From an uncultured Spirochaetales bacterium (lineage in GTDB: Bacteria; Spirochaetota; Spirochaetia; Sphaerochaetales; Sphaerochaetaceae): a stretch of 64,000 bases of DNA. The stretch lies in contig CASEKE010000035.1 in assembly GCA_949288415.1 (NCBI GenBank), positions 1-64,000 of the forward strand, written 5' to 3'. The position numbers and the translations under genes were made by a program. The notes below the pieces were generated by a model that was not told the origin of the DNA, searched no databases, and saw only the letters and a list, made by a program, of their open reading frames with translations. Positions 16,528 through 24,984 of the stretch are shown one piece after another; position 1 is the first letter of the stretch; every line of letters begins with the position of its first letter.

Positions 16528-17181
16528 CTAGCTCTCATCGCGGGCTGTTGCTTCTTTTGGATACTGAAGCTCATAGAAAATCTGCTCAAGTTCCAAAGCG
16601 ATGTTGATGTTGTGCACTACCGGACTTAGATGGCCGTCGATTATCTGCGGCTTCAAAGTGACCGGGCTGAAGTTCAGTATTCCTCTTATGTCCGCGTCTA
16701 TCAGACGTTGATAGCAGTCGGCAGTGGCGCTTTCCGGGACTGTGATTATCGCAACTTTCACGTTCATTGCCTCGACGACTTCTTCGAGCCTGCTCATGGG
16801 ATATACAGGGATTGGGTTGGAGGCTTCCGCGTATACGACCGGATCCGTATCGAATCCTGCGACCATCCTGATTCCGTCCGGCTCGAATCCCGAGTAGTGC
16901 ATGAGCGCCTTTCCGATTCTGCCGCAGCCTATGACGATCACGTTCTGAGGTTCTCCTTTTCCGAGGATGGCTCCCAGTCGGCCGATTAGGTCAAGTATTT
17001 CGTATCCGCCCCGTTTCTGGCCATGTATCTCAAGCTGTGAGAAGTCTTTTCTGACTATTGCCGCGCTCACTCCGGCGGCATCGGCCAGATTATGTGCAAA
17101 CACTTTTTCCAATCCGATGGACCGCAGTCGATTAAGCGCTCTGTAATATCTGGTAATTCTTACTAACATATCACTATTCAT
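16528..17181 (-). CDS. rex: Redox-sensing transcriptional repressor Rex
   Basis: 217 residues, full length. N-terminal winged helix (residues 1-80; RYYRALNRL, VSAAIVRKDFSQLE) and C-terminal Rossmann domain with VIVIGCGRIGKAL near residue 85, which binds NADH/NAD+. Rex represses fermentation and hydrogenase genes when NADH is low. Here it is divergent from the NADH-linked [FeFe] hydrogenase operon, so that operon is the obvious target. The ATG follows AAGGAGAG. tRNA-Ala lies directly downstream. Confidence 0.95.
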   Translation of the reverse strand: MNSDMLVRITRYYRALNRLRSIGLEKVFAHNLADAAGVSAAIVRKDFSQLEIHGQKRGGYEILDLIGRLGAILGKGEPQNVIVIGCGRIGKALMHYSGFEPDGIRMVAGFDTDPVVYAEASNPIPVYPMSRLEEVVEAMNVKVAIITVPESATADCYQRLIDADIRGILNFSPVTLKPQIIDGHLSPVVHNINIALELEQIFYELQYPKEATARDES

Positions 17182-17216
17182 GCTTCTCTCTCCTTTTAAT
17201 GTGAATGAAAGTAGAT

Positions 17217-17240
17217 TAAAAATATAATAATGTATTTTTA
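17217..17240. promoter_or_regulatory. Perfect AT-rich inverted repeat in the rex-hyd intergenic region
   Basis: Arms TAAAAATA (17217-17224) and TATTTTTA (17233-17240) around an 8-bp spacer, 36 bp upstream of the rex start codon. It is a candidate autoregulatory site, but it does not closely match the TTGTTAA-type Rex consensus known from other phyla. Confidence 0.4.
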
Positions 17241-17252
17241 TCGTTTTTTCAA

Positions 17253-17300
17253 CAATTTCATGTTACATAAATTGATAATAATCCCGTTTAAGAGTATGAT
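17253..17300 (+). promoter_or_regulatory. hyd operon promoter with overlapping candidate Rex operator
   Basis: TTGATA (17272-17277) and TATGAT (17295-17300) are exactly 17 bp apart, and GGGAGG with an ATG at 17322 follows. An inverted repeat CAATTT (17253-17258) and AAATTG (17269-17274) overlaps the -35 hexamer, the position expected for a repressor such as Rex. Assignment to Rex is inferred from the divergent rex gene. Confidence 0.6.
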
Positions 17301-17321
17301 GGAGATGAACAGGGAGGATAT

Positions 17322-17786
17322 ATGTCTCAAAGCATATTTTCTGAAGAATTGAGCGCATTTGTGGATACCTGGAAGGACAAGCCGGGTAATCTTATCATGG
17401 TTCTCCACAAGGTTCAGGAGGAATTCGGATATATCTCCAGAGAGGCTGCCGACGAGGTATCGCGCAGGCTTGGAGTTCCTCTTGCCACTATCTGGGGAGT
17501 ATTGACTTTCTACCATTTCTTCAAGCTTGTGAAGCCAGGAAAGTACAACATCCAGGTATGCCTCGGGACCGCGTGCTATCTCAAGGGCGGCGACATGATC
17601 ATCGAGGAACTCGACAAGCAGATAGGTCTGCAGGTGGGATCCGTCACCGAGGACGGGAAGTTCTCGCTTGAAGCCGTACGTTGCGTAGGTTGCTGCGGAC
17701 TCGCGCCGGTCATGACGATCGCGGGCGAGGTTTTCGGCAAGATCACGAAGGACCAGGTAGCGGGCGTGCTTGCGAAGTTCGACTGA
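17322..17786 (+). CDS. hydC: NuoE-like [2Fe-2S] subunit of NADH-dependent [FeFe] hydrogenase
   Basis: 154 residues. Thioredoxin-like [2Fe-2S] protein of the NuoE/HydC/HndA family. The four ligands are visible: Cys80 and Cys85 in VCLGTAC, Cys121 and Cys125 in CVGCC. The N-terminal helical bundle (LIMVLHKVQEEFGYISREA and LGVPLATIWGVLTFYHFF) is typical. It passes electrons within the trimeric HydABC complex that couples H2 evolution to NADH, and often ferredoxin, oxidation. First gene of the operon; a strong GGGAGG precedes the ATG. Confidence 0.93.
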   Translation: MSQSIFSEELSAFVDTWKDKPGNLIMVLHKVQEEFGYISREAADEVSRRLGVPLATIWGVLTFYHFFKLVKPGKYNIQVCLGTACYLKGGDMIIEELDKQIGLQVGSVTEDGKFSLEAVRCVGCCGLAPVMTIAGEVFGKITKDQVAGVLAKFD

Positions 17787-18274
17787 TGTCTTTTTCCTCT
17801 CTTCTTCTTGAAGCGGCGAGAAACTCCCTGGAGGCCGGTGCCGGAAGGATCGAGATCATCCTGGACAGCCGAGATGGCGGGACGGAGGTGATCGTGAAGG
17901 ACGACGGAAAGTTCGAGGTTCCGTCCGATCCGTTCAGATCCGGCGCAAGCACGAAAGGAAGCGGCCGCGGCCGCGGGCTTGCCTTGATCGCCAAGGAGTC
18001 CGAAGGAAGAGCTGCACTGGAAAGGAAAGGCACATCTACCGTGCTGTCCTGCAGCCTCCCTTACGTGTTGGACGCCGACAGTGCGGCATCGGTGCTGCCT
18101 GCGGTGTTCAATCTGGGGCTGGATACGGTCGTCAGAAGAAGGAGAGAAGGAGCGGAGGTCTACAGCATAACTTCCTCCGAGCTCGCCGGGCTCGGGATCG
18201 AAAGCGATACCGCCAAGGGATATATGGCCATAGGACGTATGGTCATGGCAAAGGAAAGAATAGGAGCAGAATGA
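17786..18274 (+). CDS. Histidine-kinase-like ATPase domain protein of the hydrogenase operon
   Basis: 162 residues. A stand-alone GHKL-type ATP-binding domain: LLLEAARNSLEAGAG (N-box-like, though Asn is displaced), VKDDGKFE (G1-box-like) and STKGSGRGRGLALI (G2-box-like), with no sensor, dimerisation or receiver domain. Similar small ATPases occur between nuoE- and nuoF-like genes in hydrogenase operons of fermentative anaerobes; the role is not established. The ATG overlaps the hydC stop by one base (TGATG), so it is coupled to hydC. Its N-box lacks a clear Mg-binding NxxxN, so ATPase activity is uncertain. Confidence 0.7.
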   Translation: MSFSSLLLEAARNSLEAGAGRIEIILDSRDGGTEVIVKDDGKFEVPSDPFRSGASTKGSGRGRGLALIAKESEGRAALERKGTSTVLSCSLPYVLDADSAASVLPAVFNLGLDTVVRRRREGAEVYSITSSELAGLGIESDTAKGYMAIGRMVMAKERIGAE

Positions 18275-18277
18275 CAT

Positions 18278-18637
18278 ATGGCTAAGTTGACTCTTGAAGA
18301 GCTGCACGCGATAAGGGATCGTGAAGCTCTCAAAATGAAGAAGCGCGACATCTCCGGAAGAAATCTCCACGTTGTCGTTGCGATGGGAACAAGCGGCATC
18401 GAGAATGGTGCCAAGCTGATCCTCGACACGTTCGCATCTCTCTGCGAGGAGAAGAATCTGGACAATGTGATCATCACGCAGTCCGGTGCAGTCGAAGGTG
18501 CCAAGGAGCCGTGCGTACAGATCCACACTCCGTCACTCGGACTTGTAACCTACGAGGGAGTCGGCAGGAACGATGTGGAGAGGATAATCGACGAGACCCT
18601 TGTCGGAGGCAAAGTCCTCGAGGATCTCAAGGGCTGA
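18278..18637 (+). CDS. HndB-like thioredoxin-fold ferredoxin domain protein lacking cluster cysteines
   Basis: 119 residues, matching the HndB small subunit of NADP-reducing hydrogenases in length, position and pattern (VVVAMGTSGIENGAK, TQSGAVEGAKEPCVQI, then a YEGVGRNDVERII end). In ferredoxin-type members four Cys bind a [2Fe-2S] cluster; here the equivalent positions are Ala35, Ser39, Ala71 and Ala75. The two remaining Cys (56, 79) are not at ligand sites. It therefore probably has a structural role in the complex. It is 3 bp after the ATPase gene and 13 bp before hydB. Confidence 0.75.
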   Translation: MAKLTLEELHAIRDREALKMKKRDISGRNLHVVVAMGTSGIENGAKLILDTFASLCEEKNLDNVIITQSGAVEGAKEPCVQIHTPSLGLVTYEGVGRNDVERIIDETLVGGKVLEDLKG

Positions 18638-18650
18638 GGAGGATAGAGCT

Positions 18651-20438
18651 ATGGCGTTCAAGAACTATATTCTGGTATGTGGCGGTACAGGTTGCGAGTC
18701 CTCCCGTTCCGATCTCATCTACAGAAACCTCATCGCCGAGGCCAAGGCCCAGGGTGTCGAGGACCAGGTACAGGTAATCAAGACGGGATGCTTCGGCTTC
18801 TGCGAGCAGGGACCTATCGTCAAGGTCCTTCCTGAGGACAGCTTCTACGTCCAGGTGAAACCCGAGGATGCTAAGGAGATCATAAGCGAGCATGTCGTGA
18901 AGGGTAGGGAGGTTGCCAGACTCCAGTATGGACATACCGTCAGAAAGCCGTATGAGGAAGTCGAGGACATCCAGTTCTACAACAAGCAGATGAGAATCGT
19001 TCTCCGCAACTGCGGAAAGATAGATCCCGAAAACATCGACGAGTACATCGCGAACGACGGTTACAAGGCTCTCGAAAAAGTTCTTTTTGAAATGAGCGAG
19101 GACGATATAATAAACGAGCTCAAGATCGCCGGTCTCCGCGGTCGCGGCGGTGCCGGATTCCCGACCTGGATGAAGTGGAACTTCACGAAGCAGGCAGAGG
19201 GAGACGTCAAGTACGTTGTCTGCAATGCAGACGAGGGAGACCCGGGAGCATACATGGACAGGTCGACTCTCGAGGGAGACCCGCATGCGGTTCTCGAGGC
19301 AATGACGATCTGCGGAAAAGCCATCGGTGCACATCAGGGCTTCATATACATAAGGGCCGAGTATCCTCTGGCAATCCATCGCCTCGAGGTTGCCATGAAG
19401 CAGGCCCGCGAATACGGCCTTCTCGGAAAGGACATTCTCGGCAGCGGTTTCGATTACGACATCGAGATCCGCCTCGGAGCGGGTGCGTTCGTATGCGGAG
19501 AGGAGACGGCTCTTCTCCAGTCCATCGAAGGACATAGAGGAATGCCCCAGCCGCGTCCGCCATTCCCTGCCGTCAAGGGGCTATGGGGAAAGCCGACCGT
19601 CATAAACAACGTCGAGACATGGGCAAACATCCCGCAGATAATCGTCAAGGGCGGAGCATGGTTCGCAGGGATCGGAACTGCGGACAGCCATGGCACGAAG
19701 GTTTTCGCACTCACCGGAAAGATCTGCAACTCCGGTCTCGTCGAGGTTCCTATGGGAACGACGCTGCGCGAGATCGTGTATGACATCGGCGGAGGAATCG
19801 CACATGGCAAGGCATTCAAGGCTGTTCAGACCGGAGGACCTTCCGGAGGCGTCATCACGGAGGAGAACCTCGATACGCCGATCGACTTCGGTTCGCTCAT
19901 GAGAATCGGTTCGATGATGGGATCCGGCGGAATGATCGTCATGGACCAGGACGACTGCATAGTCGATGTTGCGAAGTTCTATCTCAACTTCACTGTGGAC
20001 GAGTCCTGCGGAAAGTGCGCTCCGTGCAGAATAGGAGGAAAGAGCCTCTACAATATTCTCGAGAAGATCACTAGTGGAAAGGGAACGGACGAAGACATCG
20101 ATCAGCTGAAGACAATTGCGCATGCGATGCAGAAGGGTTCTCTCTGCGCTCTCGGCCAGACATCGCCTAATCCTGTCCTGTCCACGCTCAAGTATTTCCC
20201 CGAGGAGTACAGGGCCCACATCGAGGACAAGCATTGCCCGGCGGGAAAGTGCAAGAAGCTTATAAGCTATCACATCGATCCGACAAAGTGTATCGGATGT
20301 ACCGCCTGTGCACGTAAGTGCCCGGTCGGTGCCATCTCCGGCGAACTCAGGAAGCCTCATTCGATCAATCCTCAGATCTGCATCAAGTGCGGCGTCTGCA
20401 AGGACACCTGCAAGTTCTCTGCTATCAGCGTCAAGTAA
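18651..20438 (+). CDS. hydB: NuoF-like NADH-binding flavoprotein subunit of [FeFe] hydrogenase
   Basis: 595 residues. Domains in order: N-terminal thioredoxin-like [2Fe-2S] domain with Cys10, Cys15, Cys47 and Cys51; NuoF core with FMN/NADH loop GLRGRGGAGFPTWMKW near residue 163; SLBB domain; [4Fe-4S] motif SCGKCAPCRIG near residue 452; and a C-terminal bacterial ferredoxin with CIGCTACARKC and CIKCGVCKDTC. It oxidises NADH and feeds electrons to HydA, as in Thermotoga HydABC. The start was chosen at the ATG 7 nt after GAGGAGGATAG; an upstream in-frame start would overlap the HndB-like gene. Confidence 0.95.
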   Translation: MAFKNYILVCGGTGCESSRSDLIYRNLIAEAKAQGVEDQVQVIKTGCFGFCEQGPIVKVLPEDSFYVQVKPEDAKEIISEHVVKGREVARLQYGHTVRKPYEEVEDIQFYNKQMRIVLRNCGKIDPENIDEYIANDGYKALEKVLFEMSEDDIINELKIAGLRGRGGAGFPTWMKWNFTKQAEGDVKYVVCNADEGDPGAYMDRSTLEGDPHAVLEAMTICGKAIGAHQGFIYIRAEYPLAIHRLEVAMKQAREYGLLGKDILGSGFDYDIEIRLGAGAFVCGEETALLQSIEGHRGMPQPRPPFPAVKGLWGKPTVINNVETWANIPQIIVKGGAWFAGIGTADSHGTKVFALTGKICNSGLVEVPMGTTLREIVYDIGGGIAHGKAFKAVQTGGPSGGVITEENLDTPIDFGSLMRIGSMMGSGGMIVMDQDDCIVDVAKFYLNFTVDESCGKCAPCRIGGKSLYNILEKITSGKGTDEDIDQLKTIAHAMQKGSLCALGQTSPNPVLSTLKYFPEEYRAHIEDKHCPAGKCKKLISYHIDPTKCIGCTACARKCPVGAISGELRKPHSINPQICIKCGVCKDTCKFSAISVK

Positions 20439-20453
20439 TTGGAGGAAGAGATG

Positions 20454-22193
20454 ATGATTCATTTGTTTATAAACGGCATTGCAGTTGAGGTCGAGGCGGG
20501 AACGACTGTACTCGAGGCGGCAAGGAAGGCCGGCTTCAGGATTCCCACGCTCTGCTATCATCCGGACTTGAAGCCTTTCGGCTCCTGCGGACTGTGCGTC
20601 TGCAAGCAGGAGGGGTCCAACAAGATTCTCAGGGCCTGTGCTACCCCATGCGCCGAAGGCATGAGGATAATTACTCACGACAGCGAGCTCTATGAAGTCA
20701 GGAAGACCATCATAGAACTGACGATGAGCACGCATCCGGCTTCCTGCCTTACCTGTGTAAGAAACAATCGCTGCGAGCTCCAGAAGCTTGCAATCGAATA
20801 CGGAGTGCGCGAGCAGCCGTTCGAGGAGAGAGTAAGGACGGACAAGAAGGATACTTCCACCGGAATCATAATCCTCGATCCTGCGAAATGCATAAAGTGC
20901 GGACGTTGCGTCCAGGTATGCCAGCAACTCCAGGGTGTATATGCTCTCGAGTTCATCGGCAGAGGCGATAATACCACCATGAGTCCGGCTGCAAAGCTTC
21001 CGCTCAACGAAAGTCCGTGCATAAAGTGCGGCCAGTGCATAACCCACTGTCCTGTCGGCGCTATCTACGAGAAGGATGACGTCACTCCGGTGATGAAGGC
21101 CATAAACGATCCGGACAAGATCGTTGCCGTCCAGATGGCTCCTGCCGTCAGGGTCGCTATCGGAGAGGAGTTCGGACTCGAGCCCGGAACCATCACGACC
21201 GGAAAGCTCCATACCGCTCTTCGCCGCCTCGGCGTCGACTACGTGTTCGATACCAACTTCGGTGCGGATCTCACGATCATGGAGGAGGGAAGCGAGCTCG
21301 TCGAAAGGATAAAGAACGGCGGAGTGCTTCCTCAGTTCACTTCGTGCTGCCCCGGCTGGATAAATTACATCGAGGAGTATTATCCCGATCTTCTCGACAA
21401 TCTCTCCAGCGCAAAGAGCCCGATGATGATGCTGGGAGCGATCACGAAGACTTTCTGGGCGGACAAGATGGGCATAGACAGGAAGAAGGTATTCTCCGTA
21501 GCCATCATGCCCTGCACAGCCAAGAAGGACGAGATCCGGAGACCTATATCGGCATCGGGAGAGAGCGATGTCGACGTCGTGCTCACGACTCGCGAGCTTG
21601 CCAGAATCATCCATCAGTACGGAATCGACTTCAAGAATCTCGAGGAGAGCGAAGCCGACAGCCCGATCGGCGAGTACACAGGGGCTGCCACGATCTTCGG
21701 AGTCACAGGCGGAGTCATGGAGGCTGCGGTCAGGACGGCACATAAGCTTGTTACCGGCAAGGAGCTCGAGAAAGTCGAGGTCGAGTCGGTCAGAGGACTC
21801 GACAATGTGAAGAAGGGCGTAGTCGATCTCGGCGGAACTCCTGTCAGGGTAGCCGTCATACATGGCATGGCAAATGCGAAGGAGATACTCGACGAGGTAA
21901 GGGAGGCCAAGCTCAAGGGTGAGAGGGCTCCTTACGAGTTCATCGAGATCATGGCATGCCGTGGAGGCTGCATCGCAGGAGGCGGACAGCCGATCGGCAC
22001 CGATGACGAGGTAAGAAAGGAAAGGGCCGCGGGACTCTATACGGACGACGAGAAATGTACTCTTCGCAAGAGCCATGAGAACCCGTCCATCCAGACTCTC
22101 TACAAGGAGTATCTCGGAACACCGCTCAGTCATAAGGCCCATGAGCTTCTGCATACTGTCTATTCGGAGAAGAAGATTTACAAGGACTTCTAG
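20454..22193 (+). CDS. hydA: [FeFe] hydrogenase catalytic subunit
   Basis: 579 residues. Reduces protons to H2 (or oxidises H2) in the cytoplasm. N-terminal [2Fe-2S] domain with Cys34, Cys45, Cys48 and Cys62; His-Cys3 [4Fe-4S] site with His94, Cys98, Cys101 and Cys107; two [4Fe-4S] ferredoxin motifs (Cys146-156 and Cys189-199). The H-cluster motifs follow: FTSCCPGW near 296-302, MPCTAKKDE near 352, and CRGGCIAGG near 502. All H-cluster cysteines are present. The small-subunit-like C-terminal segment is included. Start taken at the second of two adjacent ATGs, 7 nt after GGAGGA. Last gene of the operon. The maturases HydE, HydF and HydG are not in this window. Confidence 0.95.
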   Translation: MIHLFINGIAVEVEAGTTVLEAARKAGFRIPTLCYHPDLKPFGSCGLCVCKQEGSNKILRACATPCAEGMRIITHDSELYEVRKTIIELTMSTHPASCLTCVRNNRCELQKLAIEYGVREQPFEERVRTDKKDTSTGIIILDPAKCIKCGRCVQVCQQLQGVYALEFIGRGDNTTMSPAAKLPLNESPCIKCGQCITHCPVGAIYEKDDVTPVMKAINDPDKIVAVQMAPAVRVAIGEEFGLEPGTITTGKLHTALRRLGVDYVFDTNFGADLTIMEEGSELVERIKNGGVLPQFTSCCPGWINYIEEYYPDLLDNLSSAKSPMMMLGAITKTFWADKMGIDRKKVFSVAIMPCTAKKDEIRRPISASGESDVDVVLTTRELARIIHQYGIDFKNLEESEADSPIGEYTGAATIFGVTGGVMEAAVRTAHKLVTGKELEKVEVESVRGLDNVKKGVVDLGGTPVRVAVIHGMANAKEILDEVREAKLKGERAPYEFIEIMACRGGCIAGGGQPIGTDDEVRKERAAGLYTDDEKCTLRKSHENPSIQTLYKEYLGTPLSHKAHELLHTVYSEKKIYKDF

Positions 22194-22200
22194 AGAAACG

Positions 22201-22229
22201 TTCCGGTCCCCCCGGGAGAGGGACCGGAA
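22201..22229. other. Stem-loop between the hydA stop and its terminator
   Basis: TTCCGGTCCC (22201-22210) and GGGACCGGAA (22220-22229) form a perfect 10-bp stem immediately after hydA but without a T tract. It precedes the true terminator by 10 bp and may stabilise the 3' end. Confidence 0.6.
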
Positions 22230-22238
22230 AAGATTCGG

Positions 22239-22280
22239 AGCTGTCTGTTGCCAGAATATGGCGTTGCAGACAGCTTTTTT
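22239..22280 (+). terminator. Rho-independent terminator of the hyd operon
   Basis: AGCTGTCTG (22239-22247) pairs with CAGACAGCT (22267-22275); the loop contains a smaller GCCA/TGGC stem. A T6 run follows. Confidence 0.88.
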
Positions 22281-22286
22281 ATTCCG

Positions 22287-24341
22287 TCATCTGCTTATGC
22301 GGAAAATCTCGAGTGCCGATGGGGAATAGGCGGAGTATGCGACCAGATATCCTCCATCCAGCGAGAGCTTGAGGCTGTCGACCTCATTTTCCGTCGGAAC
22401 CGATGTCTCGAACGAGAGGCTCCCGTCCTCGGCTATGGAATATACGCTTATCGAACAGTTCGTTTCGTCCACCGCATAAATGTTTCCCGTAGCCTCGTTG
22501 AGGACGATATCGACAAATGACGATCCATCCGAAATGTATGATATCTCCGACAGGGAATTCCAGTCGTATGATGCCAGGAAGTCGTCTCCGGAGAGTACAG
22601 CGAACCTGTCTCCGAAAGCATGCATCCTGTCGAGTCCGACGTACTTCGCCCTGTCAAGTCCGGAATCGGCGCGATCGGTCTCATAGAGTGCGTTGCCATC
22701 CATGCTGTAGCTTACGACCGATCCTTCGCCGTTTCCTAGCAGCACTTTGCTCCCGTCCGGGCTCCACACCGCACTTGATACGTTTGTGAACGTAGGAACT
22801 CCCGCTATTGCCGGGGAGCTTGCATAGCTCGTGGATATCGGATGAATATCGTATGCGAACATATCCCCGTTCGACTGCGGAGTATCGGCGACCTCGCGGT
22901 AGAAGAAGGCCGATCCTCCGCTGTTCACTTCGCCGAGGAAAGCGAACATGCTGATGTTGCTGTTGTAGAAGCATGGTTCGGCAAAGCTTGTAACGGAATA
23001 GCTGTTGTATGGCGGGAAGTCCGCTGCGATTCCTCCGTCCTTCTCGATGAAAGTGATTTCCGTCGTTTCGACGTTATAGTTGAGGTGGGTTATCGCAGGC
23101 TCATCGGTAGCTACGAGGAGTGCGACATTGCTCCTGTCGATGAGTGCGGACGAGGCCGTAACTGGTGCGTCGAGCAGGAATTCCATGCCTTCGTCGCTGC
23201 TTCTCCACGTTCCTGCCACGTCGATCGTATTCCTCTTGAACTCGCACAGCTGCATCGTGTGGCTGCCCTGGCTGAAGAGAAGGAATCGTCCGTCGGGAAG
23301 GAAGTGGACCAGAGTATTTCCTCCAAGCTCCAGACCGGACGAGACCGAGACTCGGTTGCCGGGAATTCCTTCCGCGGTCCTGATGGTGCTCGAGAAAGTT
23401 ATTCCTGTGGAGCCGTAAGAGCCGATTTTGTCGGTGTATGCGACGGCATCGAGCCGATGCATTCCCGATGATGGAGAGAATTCCACTTCGTTTCCCTCTG
23501 CGATATGCTCCCCGTCGAGATACCATTCCACATGGTAGTTCTTGAGCGATCCGTCGCCGGGGACCAGAGTGGCCGTGACTGTTTTTCCGGCCTCCACCTC
23601 TTCAGCGATGCCTTCGATAGTACATGATACAGGTATTCCCGATTCGTTGAGAAGCTGGAGAGATCCGGGGGCGGAGGGAAGCATGTCCAGGCTGAATTCG
23701 AGTTCCTTCGAGCTCGAGGTGTTACCTACTATCCTGACAGCTTCCACGAAGCCCGAGAGAAGTATGTCGTTTGAGTAGAGACGTCCCTGCAGAATGTATG
23801 AGCCGGAAGCCAGATCCGGTACGCTGATGCTTACACTTCCGTCCAGAGGTTCGCCGCCGAGGTCTATGTCTGTCGGGACGTCTTCATTCTGGCGCGTCAG
23901 TTCCAGTTCGAGTTTCGGAGCGACGACCCTGTCGGTATCCCAGGTGATTGTGAAGTCAAGCGTTCCCTGTCCGGGCAGTTCGTCTAGTCTTATGACGCAC
24001 GTCGAGCTGTTCGCATTGAGCGTGAATGTCGTCTCGCCGCGTACGAGTTCCCTTCCTTCCTCGTTCAGACCTTTCGCTTCGATCGTCCAGTTTCCTATGG
24101 CAAGTCCGTCCAGCGTGGTGCTGGTTCTCGCCGTTGTGATCGTGATCTTCTTGGAATCGGGTCCGGTACACGTTATCTCGTACTTCTTCACTTCCAACGG
24201 AATGCCTTCCGGCGCTATCAGTCGAGAGGATCCGTTTTCCAGCACGATTCTCATCGATGCGGTCTCAGCCTGGCTTTCGCAGGAAGGTAATGCCAGGATG
24301 GTTGTCGCGATTGCGATGAGACAGATGAGGATTTTTTTCAT
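22287..24341 (-). CDS. Large lipoprotein with Ig-like domains and a beta-propeller
   Basis: 684 residues. Lipoprotein signal MKKILICLIAIATTILALPSC with lipobox LPSC. Residues about 25-330 are repeated beta-sandwich-like segments (for example TTLDGLAIGNWTIEAKGL and DLASGSYILQGRLY). Residues about 340-684 have weak WD40/YVTN-like propeller repeats (SAVWSPDGSKVLLGNGEGSVVSY, VLNEATGNIYAVDE). I do not recognise a named family; a surface or periplasmic binding role is likely. The ATG follows AAAGGAG. It is convergent with the hydrogenase operon and divergent from the following membrane protein gene. Confidence 0.65.
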   Translation of the reverse strand: MKKILICLIAIATTILALPSCESQAETASMRIVLENGSSRLIAPEGIPLEVKKYEITCTGPDSKKITITTARTSTTLDGLAIGNWTIEAKGLNEEGRELVRGETTFTLNANSSTCVIRLDELPGQGTLDFTITWDTDRVVAPKLELELTRQNEDVPTDIDLGGEPLDGSVSISVPDLASGSYILQGRLYSNDILLSGFVEAVRIVGNTSSSKELEFSLDMLPSAPGSLQLLNESGIPVSCTIEGIAEEVEAGKTVTATLVPGDGSLKNYHVEWYLDGEHIAEGNEVEFSPSSGMHRLDAVAYTDKIGSYGSTGITFSSTIRTAEGIPGNRVSVSSGLELGGNTLVHFLPDGRFLLFSQGSHTMQLCEFKRNTIDVAGTWRSSDEGMEFLLDAPVTASSALIDRSNVALLVATDEPAITHLNYNVETTEITFIEKDGGIAADFPPYNSYSVTSFAEPCFYNSNISMFAFLGEVNSGGSAFFYREVADTPQSNGDMFAYDIHPISTSYASSPAIAGVPTFTNVSSAVWSPDGSKVLLGNGEGSVVSYSMDGNALYETDRADSGLDRAKYVGLDRMHAFGDRFAVLSGDDFLASYDWNSLSEISYISDGSSFVDIVLNEATGNIYAVDETNCSISVYSIAEDGSLSFETSVPTENEVDSLKLSLDGGYLVAYSAYSPSALEIFRISR

Positions 24342-24441
24342 TTGTTTTCTCCTTTGTCGTTTGTCTTGAAGTGGGGAAGCGCGGGAAAACGGCTTGAATT
24401 TTTTTCCTGATTGGCTCATTTTTTTCCTATAGGAGAAAATG

Positions 24442-24936
24442 ATGCTGCACAAAAGTCTCATAGCAATCATACTTGCCGACATACTGTACATCGTCTATTG
24501 CTCGATGAAGCTGTCCATGATTCCGATCTGGACGCTTGTCCTTCTGGCCGTATCAGGTTTCCTCTTCTATGTCATGACGGCGCTTGTGACGGAGAAGATG
24601 GTGAAATCCTCATTGAATGACGGGAATGCATTCTGCGTGAGGGCAGGACTTGTCAAGACGGGAGGAAAGGAACTTCTATCGGGCATTCTCTCCGTCTCCT
24701 CCGGCATGCTGATGTACTATGTGAGAAAAGGCGATCTCGGCGGGGTACGCCTCGTCTGGAGTGCCGATGTCCAGACCTTGGAGGAATACTCCATCGGCAA
24801 GATAGACGAATACCATTCCGGAATAAGGCTGAAGCTGAAGGGGGAGGATTCGGAATACCTTTTCTCGTCCAAGAAGATTGCTTCGATGGAGAAGGAGTTC
24901 AGAGTCGCACTCGGCTGGCCTGACGAGGAGAATTGA
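24442..24936 (+). CDS. Membrane protein with two transmembrane helices and a PH-like domain
   Basis: 164 residues. Two N-terminal hydrophobic helices (SLIAIILADILYIVYCS and IWTLVLLAVSGFLFYVMTA) are followed by a soluble part of about 110 residues. Its pattern (GILSVSSGMLMYY, then VRLVWSADVQTLEEY, YLFSSKKIASMEKEF) resembles a GRAM/bacterial PH-like domain. The exact family and role are unknown. Start taken at the second of two ATGs, 6 nt after AGGAG. It is first of three genes in the same direction encoding small envelope proteins. Confidence 0.6.
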   Translation: MLHKSLIAIILADILYIVYCSMKLSMIPIWTLVLLAVSGFLFYVMTALVTEKMVKSSLNDGNAFCVRAGLVKTGGKELLSGILSVSSGMLMYYVRKGDLGGVRLVWSADVQTLEEYSIGKIDEYHSGIRLKLKGEDSEYLFSSKKIASMEKEFRVALGWPDEEN

Positions 24937-24984
24937 CCGGTTTCGGCACTTTTTCAGGATGATACGGAAGTCTAAGCTTTAGAC

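Noticed and set aside
19581..22154. 857-codon minus-strand open frame opposite hydB and hydA
   Set aside because: Its length reflects codon bias of the highly conserved hydrogenase genes on the plus strand; it has no start context and no recognisable domain.
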